Assembly: GCA_030435675.1 (NCBI GenBank)
Contig: JAUCMV010000008.1
Coordinates: 56,850 to 120,849 of the forward strand
Direction of reading: 5' to 3'
DNA from: Steinernema hermaphroditum
Taxonomy: Eukaryota; Nematoda; Chromadorea; Rhabditida; Steinernematidae
Length of the DNA: 64,000 nucleotides
The notes beneath the pieces were generated by a model. The model worked only from the letters and a program-made list of their open reading frames with translations. It searched no databases and was not told the DNA's origin. How positions within the stretch are numbered: position 1 is the first letter of the stretch; each line of letters starts with the position of its first letter. Positions 41,598-54,133 of this stretch are shown here, in pieces. The position numbers and the translations under genes are program-made.

Positions 41598-44054
41598 TCA
41601 TAAAAATGCTATGGTACTTTGGAGCAGGAGGGTCAGATGCAGAACTCTTTGTATGAACAAGGCACTATCTGTCTGGAATTGAAAGTTTTGCAGGAAACTA
41701 AGATAGTCCACAGTAAATCCAACGAGAGTAGGCGCGTTCGATCAGGCTCGTGCAGTTCTACAAGATCCAATCATAAAAATGCTATGGTACTTTGGAGCAG
41801 GAGGGTCAGATGCAGAACTCTTTGTATGAACAAGGCACTATCTGTCTGGAATTGAAAGTTTTGCAGGAAACTAAGATAGTCCACAGTAAATCCAACGAGA
41901 GTAGGCGCGTTCGATCAGGCTCGTGCAGTTCTACAAGATCCAATCATAAAAATGCTATGGTACTTTGGAGCAGGAGGGTCAGATGCAGAACTCTTTGTAT
42001 GAACAAGGCACTATCTGTCTCGAATTGAAAGTTTTGCAGGAAACTAAGATAGTCCACAGTAAATCCAACGAGAGTAGGCGCGTTCGATCAGGCTCGTGCA
42101 GTTCTACAAGATCCAATCATAAAAATGCTATGGCACTTTGGAGCAGGAGGGTCAGATGCAGAACTCTTTGTATGAACAAGGCACTATCTGTCTCGAATTG
42201 AAAGTTTTGCAGGAAACTAAGATAGTCCACAGTAAATCCAACGAGAGTAGGCGCGTTCGATCAGGCTCGTGCAGTTCTACAAGATCCAATCATAAAAATG
42301 CTATGGTACTTTGGAGCAGGAGGGTCAGATGCAGAACTCTTTGTATGAACAAGGCCCTATCTGTCTCGAATTGAAAGTTTTGCAGGAAACTAAGATAGTC
42401 CGCAGGGAATCCAACGAGAGAAGGCGCGTTCGATCAGGCTCGTGCAGTTCTACAAGATCCGATCATAAAAATGCTATGGTACTTTGGAGCAGGAGGGTCA
42501 GATGCAGAACTCTTTGTATGAACAAGGCACTATCTGTCTCGAATTGAAAGTTTTGCAGGAAACTAAGATAGTCCACAGGAAATCCAACGAGAGTACGCGC
42601 GTTCGATCAGGCTCGTGCAGTTCTACAAGATCCAATCATAAAAATTGGAGCGGAGGGGTCAGATGCAGAACTCTTTGTATGAACAAGGCCCTATCTGTCT
42701 CGAATTGAAAGTTTTGCAGGAAACTAAGATAGTCCACAGTAATCCCAACGGGAATAGGCGCGTTCGATCAGGCTCGTGCAGTTCTACAAGATCCAATCAT
42801 AAAAATGCTATGGTACTTTGGAGCAGGAGGGTCAGATGCAGAACTCTTTGTATGAACAAGGCCCTATCTGTCTCGAATTGAAAGTTTTGCAGGAAACTAA
42901 GATAGTCCGCAGGAAATCCAACGAGAGTAGGCGCGTTCGATCAGGCTCGTGCAGTTCTACAAGATCCAATCATAAAAATTGGAGCGGAGGGGTCAGATGC
43001 ATAACTCTTTGTATGAACAAGGCCCTAACTGTCTCGAATTGAAAGTTTTGCAGGAAACTAAGATAGTCCACAGTAATCCCAACGGGAATAGGCGTGTTCG
43101 ATCAGGCTCGTGCAGTTCTACAAGATCCAATCATAAAAATGCTATGGTACTTTGGAGCAGGAGGGTCAGATGCAGAACTCTTTGTATGAACAAGGCCCTA
43201 TCTGTCTCGAATTGAAAGTTTTGCAGGAAACTAAGATAGTCCACAGTAATCCCAACGGGAGTTGGCGCGTTCGATCAGGCTCGTGCAGTTCTACACGATC
43301 CAATCATAAAAATGCTATGGTACTTTGGAGCAGGAGGGTCAGATGCAGAACTCTTTGTATGAACAAGGCACTATCTGTCTGGAATTGAAAGTTTTGCAGG
43401 AAACTAAGATAGTCCACAGTAAATCCAACGAGAGTAGGCGCGTTCGATCAGGCTCGTGCAGTTCTACAAGATCCAATCATAAAAATGCTATGGCACTTTG
43501 GAGCAGGAGGGTCAGATGCAGAACTCTTTGTATGAACAAGGCCCTATCTGTCTCGAATTGAAAGTTTTGCAGGAAACTAAGATAGTCCGCAGGGAATCCA
43601 ACGAGAGTAGGCGCGTTCGATCAGGCTCGTGCAGTTCTACACGATCCAATCATAAAAATGCTATGGTACTTTGGAGCAGGAGGGTCAGATGCAGAACTCT
43701 TTGTATGAACAAGGCCCTATCTGTCTCGAATTGAAAGTTTTGCAGGAAACTAAGATAGTCCACAGTAAATCCAACGAGAGTAGGCGCGTTCGATCAGGCT
43801 CGTGCAGTTCTACAAGATCCAATCATAAAAATGCTATGGTACTTTGGAGCAGGAGGGTCAGATGCAGAACTCTTTGTATGAACAAGGCACTATCTGTCTC
43901 GAATTGAAAGTTTTGCAGGAAACTAAGATAGTCCACAGTAAATCCAACGAGAGTAGGCGCGTTCGATCAGGCTCGTGCAGTTCTACAAGATCCAATCATA
44001 AAAATGCTATGGCACTTTGGAGCAGGAGGGTCAGATGCAGAACTCTTTGTATGA
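41471..44054. repeat. Satellite array J (long type, 15 monomers)
   Basis: 2,584 bp, equal to 15 x 173 minus 24, plus 13. The two 161-bp units start at landmarks 42,484 and 42,818. This and array L are the cleanest long arrays and can serve as the reference form. Confidence 0.94.
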
Positions 44055-47000
44055 GTATTTCGAGTATTTTATTTGCAATCTCATAAGTTTCCACAAAGTT
44101 GCACCCAGGTATAACTACCAATCAAGTATGTAGGATCATCTTTTCTTCATGCTTCACTCCTTATTTGACTTCATCGCTTATGTCTTGGGCATCGGATGAT
44201 GTTGATGTTGGCACAACACCAGCTTTGGTTTTTCTTCATTTGGCCTTTTCCTTCGTCCAGTCCAGGCACTGCCGCTGGAAGCCATCAGAACCTCAGCCTT
44301 ATCGGTGTCCCATATGTGAAGTCAGTGGTGGGTGACCAGAACCAACTGATCAGTCACGGGTGGCCTCACCTAGCCGCGAAGACGGTCACCTTCGGAAGAA
44401 TCGGTTGCTCAGTCAGGAGGAGCGTTAGGGCGTTTGAGTTCCTCTGCTGCACCAAGATGAGAGCGACTCATTTTTCGCCACAGTTTGCCAGCGCTGAGTT
44501 CCTACAGTCTTCACGATTTCATCTTTCCAGCGTATCCTCGGTCTTCCTGACGGTCGCGTTGCTGGAGGCCTCCATTCTGTAATCAAAGTTGACCACTTGT
44601 GGCGTTCCACAGAGCTGTTTGCCATGTTCCACGCAAACTTCCACTTCCTCTTCGTGGCCTCCTCGATGATGTCTTTCACCTTTGTTACTCCGCGGATCCA
44701 GTCGTTCGTTTTCCGGTCGAGAAGTCTCACTCCTATCATTCTTCTTTCCATTCTTCTTTGCGCTGTCCTTAGCCTCGTCTTCGTGGACTTCGTCAGGGCC
44801 CACGCTTCCGATCCGTAGGTCATCGCTGGTAAGATACACATATCGAAAAGTCTTCGCTTCCACTTCATGTCCACGGATGGCGATGTCAATAGGACTCTGT
44901 GTTCCCGGAAGGCATTCCATCCTGCGCTTATTCGGCGACTTATCTCTTTTCTGTTGCTTCGAATCATTTCAACTTCTTGTCCTAAATAGACAAAGCTGTC
45001 AACGTGTTCTAAACTCACATCGTTGATGCGGATGTGTAGTTCTTCGTTCGCCATCACTTTAGTCTTCGTCTCGTTGATCTTCAGTCCGAACTTTTGGGAT
45101 TCTTCATTTAACTCGTCCATCATTTTTTGGAGTTCGTCCTGAGAGTTTGCAAAGAGAACAATGTCGTCGGCAAAGCGGAGGTTATGAAGCCTTCTTCCAT
45201 TGACATTGATTCCATACTGTTCCCAATTCAGCTTTCTGAAGACACCCTCTAGTGCGGCTGTGAACAATTTCGGACTTATTACGTCCCCTTGACGAACTCC
45301 TCGATGGATTTCGATTTCTACAAGGTCGTCTCCTATCTGAATATGAGATTTAGCTTCTCGGTAAATCTTACGCAACATTGCAACGATTTGAACCGGGACT
45401 CCTTGCTCTTGTAGTGCATTCCACACCGCATTTACCTCTACCGAGTCGAACGCCTTTTCATAGTCTACAAAGGCTATGAATAACGGCATTCGATACTCAC
45501 GCGTCCTCTCCAATAGCTCATTTAGCGCGTGAAGGTGATCAACGGTTGAATAGTTTTTACGGAATCCAGCTTGTTCTTCAGATTGTGAAGTGTCTAGAAC
45601 AGATTCTATTCTCTGGTTGATTACCTTTGTGAGGATCTTGTAGATGGTGGAGAGAAGTGAAATGGGTCTATAGTTCTTCATCATTCTTGGATCGCCTTTC
45701 TTGTATATCAGAATCGTAGAGGAGTCTGCCATCGATCGTGGAAGTTCGCATCGGCTGATGCATCTGTTGAATAGTGCTGTCAGAACCGGAAGTAACTGTT
45801 GTTTGGCTAGCTTGACCATCTCTACAGTTATTTTGTCGATGCCCGGACTTTTCCCGCATTTCATGCTGTTCAGAGCGTTTTCGACTTCACATTGAAGAAT
45901 ATCTGGAAAATCCTCTGTGGGTTCGACTTCCCTATAAATAACGTCTGTTGTTTGCGCATATAGTCCGTTATAGAACATTTGAACGACACGGTGTATATCG
46001 CTCTTACTAGTACAGAGTATACCGTCGTCGGAGAGAAGTTCGACAATCCGTTTCCTTCCTGTAGCAGTTTCTCCTTGGATCTTGCGTAGGCTTTTCGTTT
46101 TTTGGACAGCCTTCTCGATCAGACGGCGATGATAAGCTTCAATATCCTTTCGGATTTCCTTTCGTATCAGTTTGCTGAGTTCAACGAAGGCGATTCGATC
46201 CCTGAGGGAAGTTTGAATCCGGCGCATTTCGTGTCTTTGGCGTATCAGCTTCTTGGTTGAATCTGATAGACGTTTCTCACGGGGAATAGGCTCTTTGGCG
46301 ATTTCCGAAGCTTTTCGTAGTCTATCCACCAGATCCTCGTAGTCCACTGGCATCTGATTTCCTGTTGTCATCTGGGAGGTGATCGCCGCCTGGAACAACC
46401 CTCGGTTTAATCGATACTTACACTGAACTCCTCGTGTCGGTACTCTCAAAGTGGGACTTTCTGATTTGATCGTTGCTCGGAGCATTCGATGATCCGATCC
46501 TGCGAAGTGCTTTCCGAGGACGACTGCGGATTTGAACTGCATCGATTGCTTCGCCAAGATGTGATCGATGCAGTTCTTGGTTCTTCCATCCGGTGAAATC
46601 CATGTCCACTTACGTCCTTTTCGGCTCTTGAAATATGAGTTAATCGATCGTAAGTGGAAATCAGCGCATAAATCGACAAGTAGTTGTCCTCGATCATTTC
46701 GTTCACCGTATCCGAACCTTCCTAGAACATCTTCGCTGTCAGATTCCTTCATACCCATTTTTGCGTTAAAATCGCCGAGCAGGATGGGATTTTGAGCTCT
46801 TTCCAGTTCTTCCCGCAGCGTTTCCAACATGGATTCGAAGTCGTCGTCATTTTCATCCTGCTCATCACTCTCTCTACCAGAGGAGGGGGGTGCATAGACT
46901 GAAAACATCTGTAGGTGTTTGCGTCCAAACTTCACTTCAAGTGCGGAGATCCTATCATTGATCTTGCGAAATTGCGTGATGTTTTTCTGGTACCGTTTGT

Positions 47001-47276
47001 TGACGAGGAAGCCGGTACCTGACTTTCCAGATCCGTCTTCGGGCCCAGCGTAATACAAACGCATCTCAGAGTCGTTCAAGTCCATGGCGCCTGTGCCTCG
47101 CCATCGTAGTTCAGTTAGTGCGACGACGTCGATGAGTACGTTGTCGAGGTCATGTTGCAGCTCCAGAAGGCGATCTTGAGTAGCAAGGCGTCGCACATTC
47201 AGTGTTCCTACAACAAGATGGTGGTTTGGGATGGAACTTACTTTTTCTTGCTGTTCCACGGCTTCTAGAAAAAGGG
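44055..47276 (-). mobile_element. RTE-like retrotransposon, copy 10
   Basis: Full 3,222-bp element. Target duplication at 44042-44054 and 47277-47289. Confidence 0.9.
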
Positions 47277-47403
47277 ACTCTTTGTATGAACAAGGCACTA
47301 TCTGTCTCGAATTGAAAGTTTTGCAGGAAACTAAGATAGTCCACAGTAAATCCAACGAGAGTAGGCGCGTTCGATCAGGCTCGTGCAGTTCTACAAGATC
47401 CAA
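44425..47403 (-). CDS. RTE-clade endonuclease/reverse transcriptase, copy 10
   Basis: Intact 992-codon frame of flank class DL, exactly 10,079 bp to the left of the equivalent copy 12. Confidence 0.9.
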   Translation of the reverse strand: MDLVELHEPDRTRLLSLDLLWTILVSCKTFNSRQIVPCSYKESLFLEAVEQQEKVSSIPNHHLVVGTLNVRRLATQDRLLELQHDLDNVLIDVVALTELRWRGTGAMDLNDSEMRLYYAGPEDGSGKSGTGFLVNKRYQKNITQFRKINDRISALEVKFGRKHLQMFSVYAPPSSGRESDEQDENDDDFESMLETLREELERAQNPILLGDFNAKMGMKESDSEDVLGRFGYGERNDRGQLLVDLCADFHLRSINSYFKSRKGRKWTWISPDGRTKNCIDHILAKQSMQFKSAVVLGKHFAGSDHRMLRATIKSESPTLRVPTRGVQCKYRLNRGLFQAAITSQMTTGNQMPVDYEDLVDRLRKASEIAKEPIPREKRLSDSTKKLIRQRHEMRRIQTSLRDRIAFVELSKLIRKEIRKDIEAYHRRLIEKAVQKTKSLRKIQGETATGRKRIVELLSDDGILCTSKSDIHRVVQMFYNGLYAQTTDVIYREVEPTEDFPDILQCEVENALNSMKCGKSPGIDKITVEMVKLAKQQLLPVLTALFNRCISRCELPRSMADSSTILIYKKGDPRMMKNYRPISLLSTIYKILTKVINQRIESVLDTSQSEEQAGFRKNYSTVDHLHALNELLERTREYRMPLFIAFVDYEKAFDSVEVNAVWNALQEQGVPVQIVAMLRKIYREAKSHIQIGDDLVEIEIHRGVRQGDVISPKLFTAALEGVFRKLNWEQYGINVNGRRLHNLRFADDIVLFANSQDELQKMMDELNEESQKFGLKINETKTKVMANEELHIRINDVSLEHVDSFVYLGQEVEMIRSNRKEISRRISAGWNAFREHRVLLTSPSVDMKWKRRLFDMCILPAMTYGSEAWALTKSTKTRLRTAQRRMERRMIGVRLLDRKTNDWIRGVTKVKDIIEEATKRKWKFAWNMANSSVERHKWSTLITEWRPPATRPSGRPRIRWKDEIVKTVGTQRWQTVAKNESLSSWCSRGTQTP

Positions 47404-48327
47404 TCATAAAAATGCTATGGTACTTTGGAGCAGGAGGGTCAGATGCAGAACTCTTTGTATGAACAAGGCACTATCTGTCTCGAATTGAAAGTTTTGCAGG
47501 AAACTAAGATAGTCCACAGTAAATCCAACGAGAGTAGGCGCGTTCGATCAGGCTCGTGCAGTTCTACAAGATCCAATCATAAAAATGCTATGGCACTTTG
47601 GAGCAGGAGGGTCAGATGCAGAACTCTTTGTATGAACAAGGCACTATCTGTCTCGAATTGAAAGTTTTGCAGGAAACTAAGATAGTCCACAGTAAATCCA
47701 ACGAGAGTAGGCGCGTTCGATCAGGCTCGTGCAGTTCTACAAGATCCAATCATAAAAATGCTATGGTACTTTGGAGCAGGAGGGTCAGATGCAGAACTCT
47801 TTGTATGAACAAGGCCCTATCTGTCTCGAATTGAAAGTTTTGCAGGAAACTAAGATAGTCCGCAGGGAATCCAACGAGAGTAGGCGCGTTCGATCAGGCT
47901 CGTGCAGTTCTACACGATCCAATCATAAAAATGCTATGGTACTTTGGAGCAGGAGGGTCAGATGCAGAACTCTTTGTATGAACAAGGCCCTATCTGTCTC
48001 GAATTGAAAGTTTTGCAGGAAACTAAGATAGTCCACAGTAAATCCAACGAGAGTAGGCGCGTTCGATCAGGCTCGTGCAGTTCTACAAGATCCAATCATA
48101 AAAATGCTATGGTACTTTGGAGCAGGAGGGTCAGATGCAGAACTCTTTGTATGAACAAGGCACTATCTGTCTCGAATTGAAAGTTTTGCAGGAAACTAAG
48201 ATAGTCCACAGTAAATCCAACGAGAGTAGGCGCGTTCGATCAGGCTCGTGCAGTTCTACAAGATCCAATCATAAAAATGCTATGGCACTTTGGAGCAGGA
48301 GGGTCAGATGCAGAACTCTTTGTATGA
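47277..48327. repeat. Satellite array K (short type, 6 monomers)
   Basis: 1,051 bp between copies 10 and 11, in the standard short order. Confidence 0.94.
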
Positions 48328-51300
48328 GTATTTCGAGTATTTTATTTGCAATCTCATAAGTTTCCACAAAGTTGCACCCAGGTATAACTACCAATCAAGT
48401 ATGTAGGATCATCTTTTCTTCATGCTTCACTCCTTATTTGACTTCATCGCTTATGTCTTGGGCATCGGATGATGTTGATGTTGGCACAACACCAGCTTTG
48501 GTTTTTCTTCATTTGGCCTTTTCCTTCGTCCAGTCCAGGCACTGCCGCTGGAAGCCATCAGAACCTCAGCCTTATCGGTGTCCCATATGTGAAGTCAGTG
48601 GTGGGTGACCAGAACCAACTGATCAGTCACGGGTGGCCTCACCTAGCCGCGAAGACGGTCACCTTCGGAAGAATCGGTTGCTCAGTCAGGAGGAGCGTTA
48701 GGGCGTTTGAGTTCCTCTGCTGCACCAAGATGAGAGCGACTCATTTTTCGCCACAGTTTGCCAGCGCTGAGTTCCTACAGTCTTCACGATTTCATCTTTC
48801 CAGCGTATCCTCGGTCTTCCTGACGGTCGCGTTGCTGGAGGCCTCCATTCTGTAATCAAAGTTGACCACTTGTGGCGTTCCACAGAGCTGTTTGCCATGT
48901 TCCACGCAAACTTCCACTTCCTCTTCGTGGCCTCCTCGATGATGTCTTTCACCTTTGTTACTCCGCGGATCCAGTCGTTCGTTTTCCGGTCGAGAAGTCT
49001 CACTCCTATCATTCTTCTTTCCATTCTTCTTTGCGCTGTCCTTAGCCTCGTCTTCGTGGACTTCGTCAGGGCCCACGCTTCCGATCCGTAGGTCATCGCT
49101 GGTAAGATACACATATCGAAAAGTCTTCGCTTCCACTTCATGTCCACGGATGGCGATGTCAATAGGACTCTGTGTTCCCGGAAGGCATTCCATCCTGCGC
49201 TTATTCGGCGACTTATCTCTTTTCTGTTGCTTCGAATCATTTCAACTTCTTGTCCTAAATAGACAAAGCTGTCAACGTGTTCTAAACTCACATCGTTGAT
49301 GCGGATGTGTAGTTCTTCGTTCGCCATCACTTTAGTCTTCGTCTCGTTGATCTTCAGTCCGAACTTTTGGGATTCTTCATTTAACTCGTCCATCATTTTT
49401 TGGAGTTCGTCCTGAGAGTTTGCAAAGAGAACAATGTCGTCGGCAAAGCGGAGGTTATGAAGCCTTCTTCCATTGACATTGATTCCATACTGTTCCCAAT
49501 TCAGCTTTCTGAAGACACCCTCTAGTGCGGCTGTGAACAATTTCGGACTTATTACGTCCCCTTGACGAACTCCTCGATGGATTTCGATTTCTACAAGGTC
49601 GTCTCCTATCTGAATATGAGATTTAGCTTCTCGGTAAATCTTACGCAACATTGCAACGATTTGAACCGGGACTCCTTGCTCTTGTAGTGCATTCCACACC
49701 GCATTTACCTCTACCGAGTCGAACGCCTTTTCATAGTCTACAAAGGCTATGAATAACGGCATTCGATACTCACGCGTCCTCTCCAATAGCTCATTTAGCG
49801 CGTGAAGGTGATCAACGGTTGAATAGTTTTTACGGAATCCAGCTTGTTCTTCAGATTGTGAAGTGTCTAGAACAGATTCTATTCTCTGGTTGATTACCTT
49901 TGTGAGGATCTTGTAGATGGTGGAGAGAAGTGAAATGGGTCTATAGTTCTTCATCATTCTTGGATCGCCTTTCTTGTATATCAGAATCGTAGAGGAGTCT
50001 GCCATCGATCGTGGAAGTTCGCATCGGCTGATGCATCTGTTGAATAGTGCTGTCAGAACCGGAAGTAACTGTTGTTTGGCTAGCTTGACCATCTCTACAG
50101 TTATTTTGTCGATGCCCGGACTTTTCCCGCATTTCATGCTGTTCAGAGCGTTTTCGACTTCACATTGAAGAATATCTGGAAAATCCTCTGTGGGTTCGAC
50201 TTCCCTATAAATAACGTCTGTTGTTTGCGCATATAGTCCGTTATAGAACATTTGAACGACACGGTGTATATCGCTCTTACTAGTACAGAGTATACCGTCG
50301 TCGGAGAGAAGTTCGACAATCCGTTTCCTTCCTGTAGCAGTTTCTCCTTGGATCTTGCGTAGGCTTTTCGTTTTTTGGACAGCCTTCTCGATCAGACGGC
50401 GATGATAAGCTTCAATATCCTTTCGGATTTCCTTTCGTATCAGTTTGCTGAGTTCAACGAAGGCGATTCGATCCCTGAGGGAAGTTTGAATCCGGCGCAT
50501 TTCGTGTCTTTGGCGTATCAGCTTCTTGGTTGAATCTGATAGACGTTTCTCACGGGGAATAGGCTCTTTGGCGATTTCCGAAGCTTTTCGTAGTCTATCC
50601 ACCAGATCCTCGTAGTCCACTGGCATCTGATTTCCTGTTGTCATCTGGGAGGTGATCGCCGCCTGGAACAACCCTCGGTTTAATCGATACTTACACTGAA
50701 CTCCTCGTGTCGGTACTCTCAAAGTGGGACTTTCTGATTTGATCGTTGCTCGGAGCATTCGATGATCCGATCCTGCGAAGTGCTTTCCGAGGACGACTGC
50801 GGATTTGAACTGCATCGATTGCTTCGCCAAGATGTGATCGATGCAGTTCTTGGTTCTTCCATCCGGTGAAATCCATGTCCACTTACGTCCTTTTCGGCTC
50901 TTGAAATATGAGTTAATCGATCGTAAGTGGAAATCAGCGCATAAATCGACAAGTAGTTGTCCTCGATCATTTCGTTCACCGTATCCGAACCTTCCTAGAA
51001 CATCTTCGCTGTCAGATTCCTTCATACCCATTTTTGCGTTAAAATCGCCGAGCAGGATGGGATTTTGAGCTCTTTCCAGTTCTTCCCGCAGCGTTTCCAA
51101 CATGGATTCGAAGTCGTCGTCATTTTCATCCTGCTCATCACTCTCTCTACCAGAGGAGGGGGGTGCATAGACTGAAAACATCTGTAGGTGTTTGCGTCCA
51201 AACTTCACTTCAAGTGCGGAGATCCTATCATTGATCTTGCGAAATTGCGTGATGTTTTTCTGGTACCGTTTGTTGACGAGGAAGCCGGTACCTGACTTTC

Positions 51301-51549
51301 CAGATCCGTCTTCGGGCCCAGCGTAATACAAACGCATCTCAGAGTCGTTCAAGTCCATGGCGCCTGTGCCTCGCCATCGTAGTTCAGTTAGTGCGACGAC
51401 GTCGATGAGTACGTTGTCGAGGTCATGTTGCAGCTCCAGAAGGCGATCTTGAGTAGCAAGGCGTCGCACATTCAGTGTTCCTACAACAAGATGGTGGTTT
51501 GGGATGGAACTTACTTTTTCTTGCTGTTCCACGGCTTCTAGAAAAAGGG
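48328..51549 (-). mobile_element. RTE-like retrotransposon, copy 11
   Basis: Full 3,222-bp element. Target duplication at 48315-48327 and 51550-51562. Confidence 0.9.
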
Positions 51550-51676
51550 ACTCTTTGTATGAACAAGGCACTATCTGTCTCGAATTGAAAGTTTTGCAGG
51601 AAACTAAGATAGTCCACAGGAAATCCAACGAGAGTAGGCGCGTTCGATCAGGCTCGTGCAGTTCTACACGATCCAA
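48698..51676 (-). CDS. RTE-clade endonuclease/reverse transcriptase, copy 11
   Basis: Intact 992-codon frame of flank class DR, followed on the right by long array L. Predicted protein as copy 1. Confidence 0.9.
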   Translation of the reverse strand: MDRVELHEPDRTRLLSLDFLWTILVSCKTFNSRQIVPCSYKESLFLEAVEQQEKVSSIPNHHLVVGTLNVRRLATQDRLLELQHDLDNVLIDVVALTELRWRGTGAMDLNDSEMRLYYAGPEDGSGKSGTGFLVNKRYQKNITQFRKINDRISALEVKFGRKHLQMFSVYAPPSSGRESDEQDENDDDFESMLETLREELERAQNPILLGDFNAKMGMKESDSEDVLGRFGYGERNDRGQLLVDLCADFHLRSINSYFKSRKGRKWTWISPDGRTKNCIDHILAKQSMQFKSAVVLGKHFAGSDHRMLRATIKSESPTLRVPTRGVQCKYRLNRGLFQAAITSQMTTGNQMPVDYEDLVDRLRKASEIAKEPIPREKRLSDSTKKLIRQRHEMRRIQTSLRDRIAFVELSKLIRKEIRKDIEAYHRRLIEKAVQKTKSLRKIQGETATGRKRIVELLSDDGILCTSKSDIHRVVQMFYNGLYAQTTDVIYREVEPTEDFPDILQCEVENALNSMKCGKSPGIDKITVEMVKLAKQQLLPVLTALFNRCISRCELPRSMADSSTILIYKKGDPRMMKNYRPISLLSTIYKILTKVINQRIESVLDTSQSEEQAGFRKNYSTVDHLHALNELLERTREYRMPLFIAFVDYEKAFDSVEVNAVWNALQEQGVPVQIVAMLRKIYREAKSHIQIGDDLVEIEIHRGVRQGDVISPKLFTAALEGVFRKLNWEQYGINVNGRRLHNLRFADDIVLFANSQDELQKMMDELNEESQKFGLKINETKTKVMANEELHIRINDVSLEHVDSFVYLGQEVEMIRSNRKEISRRISAGWNAFREHRVLLTSPSVDMKWKRRLFDMCILPAMTYGSEAWALTKSTKTRLRTAQRRMERRMIGVRLLDRKTNDWIRGVTKVKDIIEEATKRKWKFAWNMANSSVERHKWSTLITEWRPPATRPSGRPRIRWKDEIVKTVGTQRWQTVAKNESLSSWCSRGTQTP

Positions 51677-54133
51677 TCATAAAAATGCTATGGTACTTTG
51701 GAGCAGGAGGGTCAGATGCAGAACTCTTTGTATGAACAAGGCACTATCTGTCTGGAATTGAAAGTTTTGCAGGAAACTAAGATAGTCCACAGTAAATCCA
51801 ACGAGAGTAGGCGCGTTCGATCAGGCTCGTGCAGTTCTACAAGATCCAATCATAAAAATGCTATGGTACTTTGGAGCAGGAGGGTCAGATGCAGAACTCT
51901 TTGTATGAACAAGGCACTATCTGTCTGGAATTGAAAGTTTTGCAGGAAACTAAGATAGTCCACAGTAAATCCAACGAGAGTAGGCGCGTTCGATCAGGCT
52001 CGTGCAGTTCTACAAGATCCAATCATAAAAATGCTATGGTACTTTGGAGCAGGAGGGTCAGATGCAGAACTCTTTGTATGAACAAGGCACTATCTGTCTC
52101 GAATTGAAAGTTTTGCAGGAAACTAAGATAGTCCACAGTAAATCCAACGAGAGTAGGCGCGTTCGATCAGGCTCGTGCAGTTCTACAAGATCCAATCATA
52201 AAAATGCTATGGCACTTTGGAGCAGGAGGGTCAGATGCAGAACTCTTTGTATGAACAAGGCACTATCTGTCTCGAATTGAAAGTTTTGCAGGAAACTAAG
52301 ATAGTCCACAGTAAATCCAACGAGAGTAGGCGCGTTCGATCAGGCTCGTGCAGTTCTACAAGATCCAATCATAAAAATGCTATGGTACTTTGGAGCAGGA
52401 GGGTCAGATGCAGAACTCTTTGTATGAACAAGGCCCTATCTGTCTCGAATTGAAAGTTTTGCAGGAAACTAAGATAGTCCGCAGGGAATCCAACGAGAGA
52501 AGGCGCGTTCGATCAGGCTCGTGCAGTTCTACAAGATCCGATCATAAAAATGCTATGGTACTTTGGAGCAGGAGGGTCAGATGCAGAACTCTTTGTATGA
52601 ACAAGGCACTATCTGTCTCGAATTGAAAGTTTTGCAGGAAACTAAGATAGTCCACAGGAAATCCAACGAGAGTACGCGCGTTCGATCAGGCTCGTGCAGT
52701 TCTACAAGATCCAATCATAAAAATTGGAGCGGAGGGGTCAGATGCAGAACTCTTTGTATGAACAAGGCCCTATCTGTCTCGAATTGAAAGTTTTGCAGGA
52801 AACTAAGATAGTCCACAGTAATCCCAACGGGAATAGGCGCGTTCGATCAGGCTCGTGCAGTTCTACAAGATCCAATCATAAAAATGCTATGGTACTTTGG
52901 AGCAGGAGGGTCAGATGCAGAACTCTTTGTATGAACAAGGCCCTATCTGTCTCGAATTGAAAGTTTTGCAGGAAACTAAGATAGTCCGCAGGAAATCCAA
53001 CGAGAGTAGGCGCGTTCGATCAGGCTCGTGCAGTTCTACAAGATCCAATCATAAAAATTGGAGCGGAGGGGTCAGATGCATAACTCTTTGTATGAACAAG
53101 GCCCTAACTGTCTCGAATTGAAAGTTTTGCAGGAAACTAAGATAGTCCACAGTAATCCCAACGGGAATAGGCGTGTTCGATCAGGCTCGTGCAGTTCTAC
53201 AAGATCCAATCATAAAAATGCTATGGTACTTTGGAGCAGGAGGGTCAGATGCAGAACTCTTTGTATGAACAAGGCCCTATCTGTCTCGAATTGAAAGTTT
53301 TGCAGGAAACTAAGATAGTCCACAGTAATCCCAACGGGAGTTGGCGCGTTCGATCAGGCTCGTGCAGTTCTACACGATCCAATCATAAAAATGCTATGGT
53401 ACTTTGGAGCAGGAGGGTCAGATGCAGAACTCTTTGTATGAACAAGGCACTATCTGTCTGGAATTGAAAGTTTTGCAGGAAACTAAGATAGTCCACAGTA
53501 AATCCAACGAGAGTAGGCGCGTTCGATCAGGCTCGTGCAGTTCTACAAGATCCAATCATAAAAATGCTATGGCACTTTGGAGCAGGAGGGTCAGATGCAG
53601 AACTCTTTGTATGAACAAGGCCCTATCTGTCTCGAATTGAAAGTTTTGCAGGAAACTAAGATAGTCCGCAGGGAATCCAACGAGAGTAGGCGCGTTCGAT
53701 CAGGCTCGTGCAGTTCTACACGATCCAATCATAAAAATGCTATGGTACTTTGGAGCAGGAGGGTCAGATGCAGAACTCTTTGTATGAACAAGGCCCTATC
53801 TGTCTCGAATTGAAAGTTTTGCAGGAAACTAAGATAGTCCACAGTAAATCCAACGAGAGTAGGCGCGTTCGATCAGGCTCGTGCAGTTCTACAAGATCCA
53901 ATCATAAAAATGCTATGGTACTTTGGAGCAGGAGGGTCAGATGCAGAACTCTTTGTATGAACAAGGCACTATCTGTCTCGAATTGAAAGTTTTGCAGGAA
54001 ACTAAGATAGTCCACAGTAAATCCAACGAGAGTAGGCGCGTTCGATCAGGCTCGTGCAGTTCTACAAGATCCAATCATAAAAATGCTATGGCACTTTGGA
54101 GCAGGAGGGTCAGATGCAGAACTCTTTGTATGA
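51550..54133. repeat. Satellite array L (long type, 15 monomers)
   Basis: 2,584 bp, same order and length as array J, with 161-bp units at landmarks 52,563 and 52,897. Confidence 0.94.
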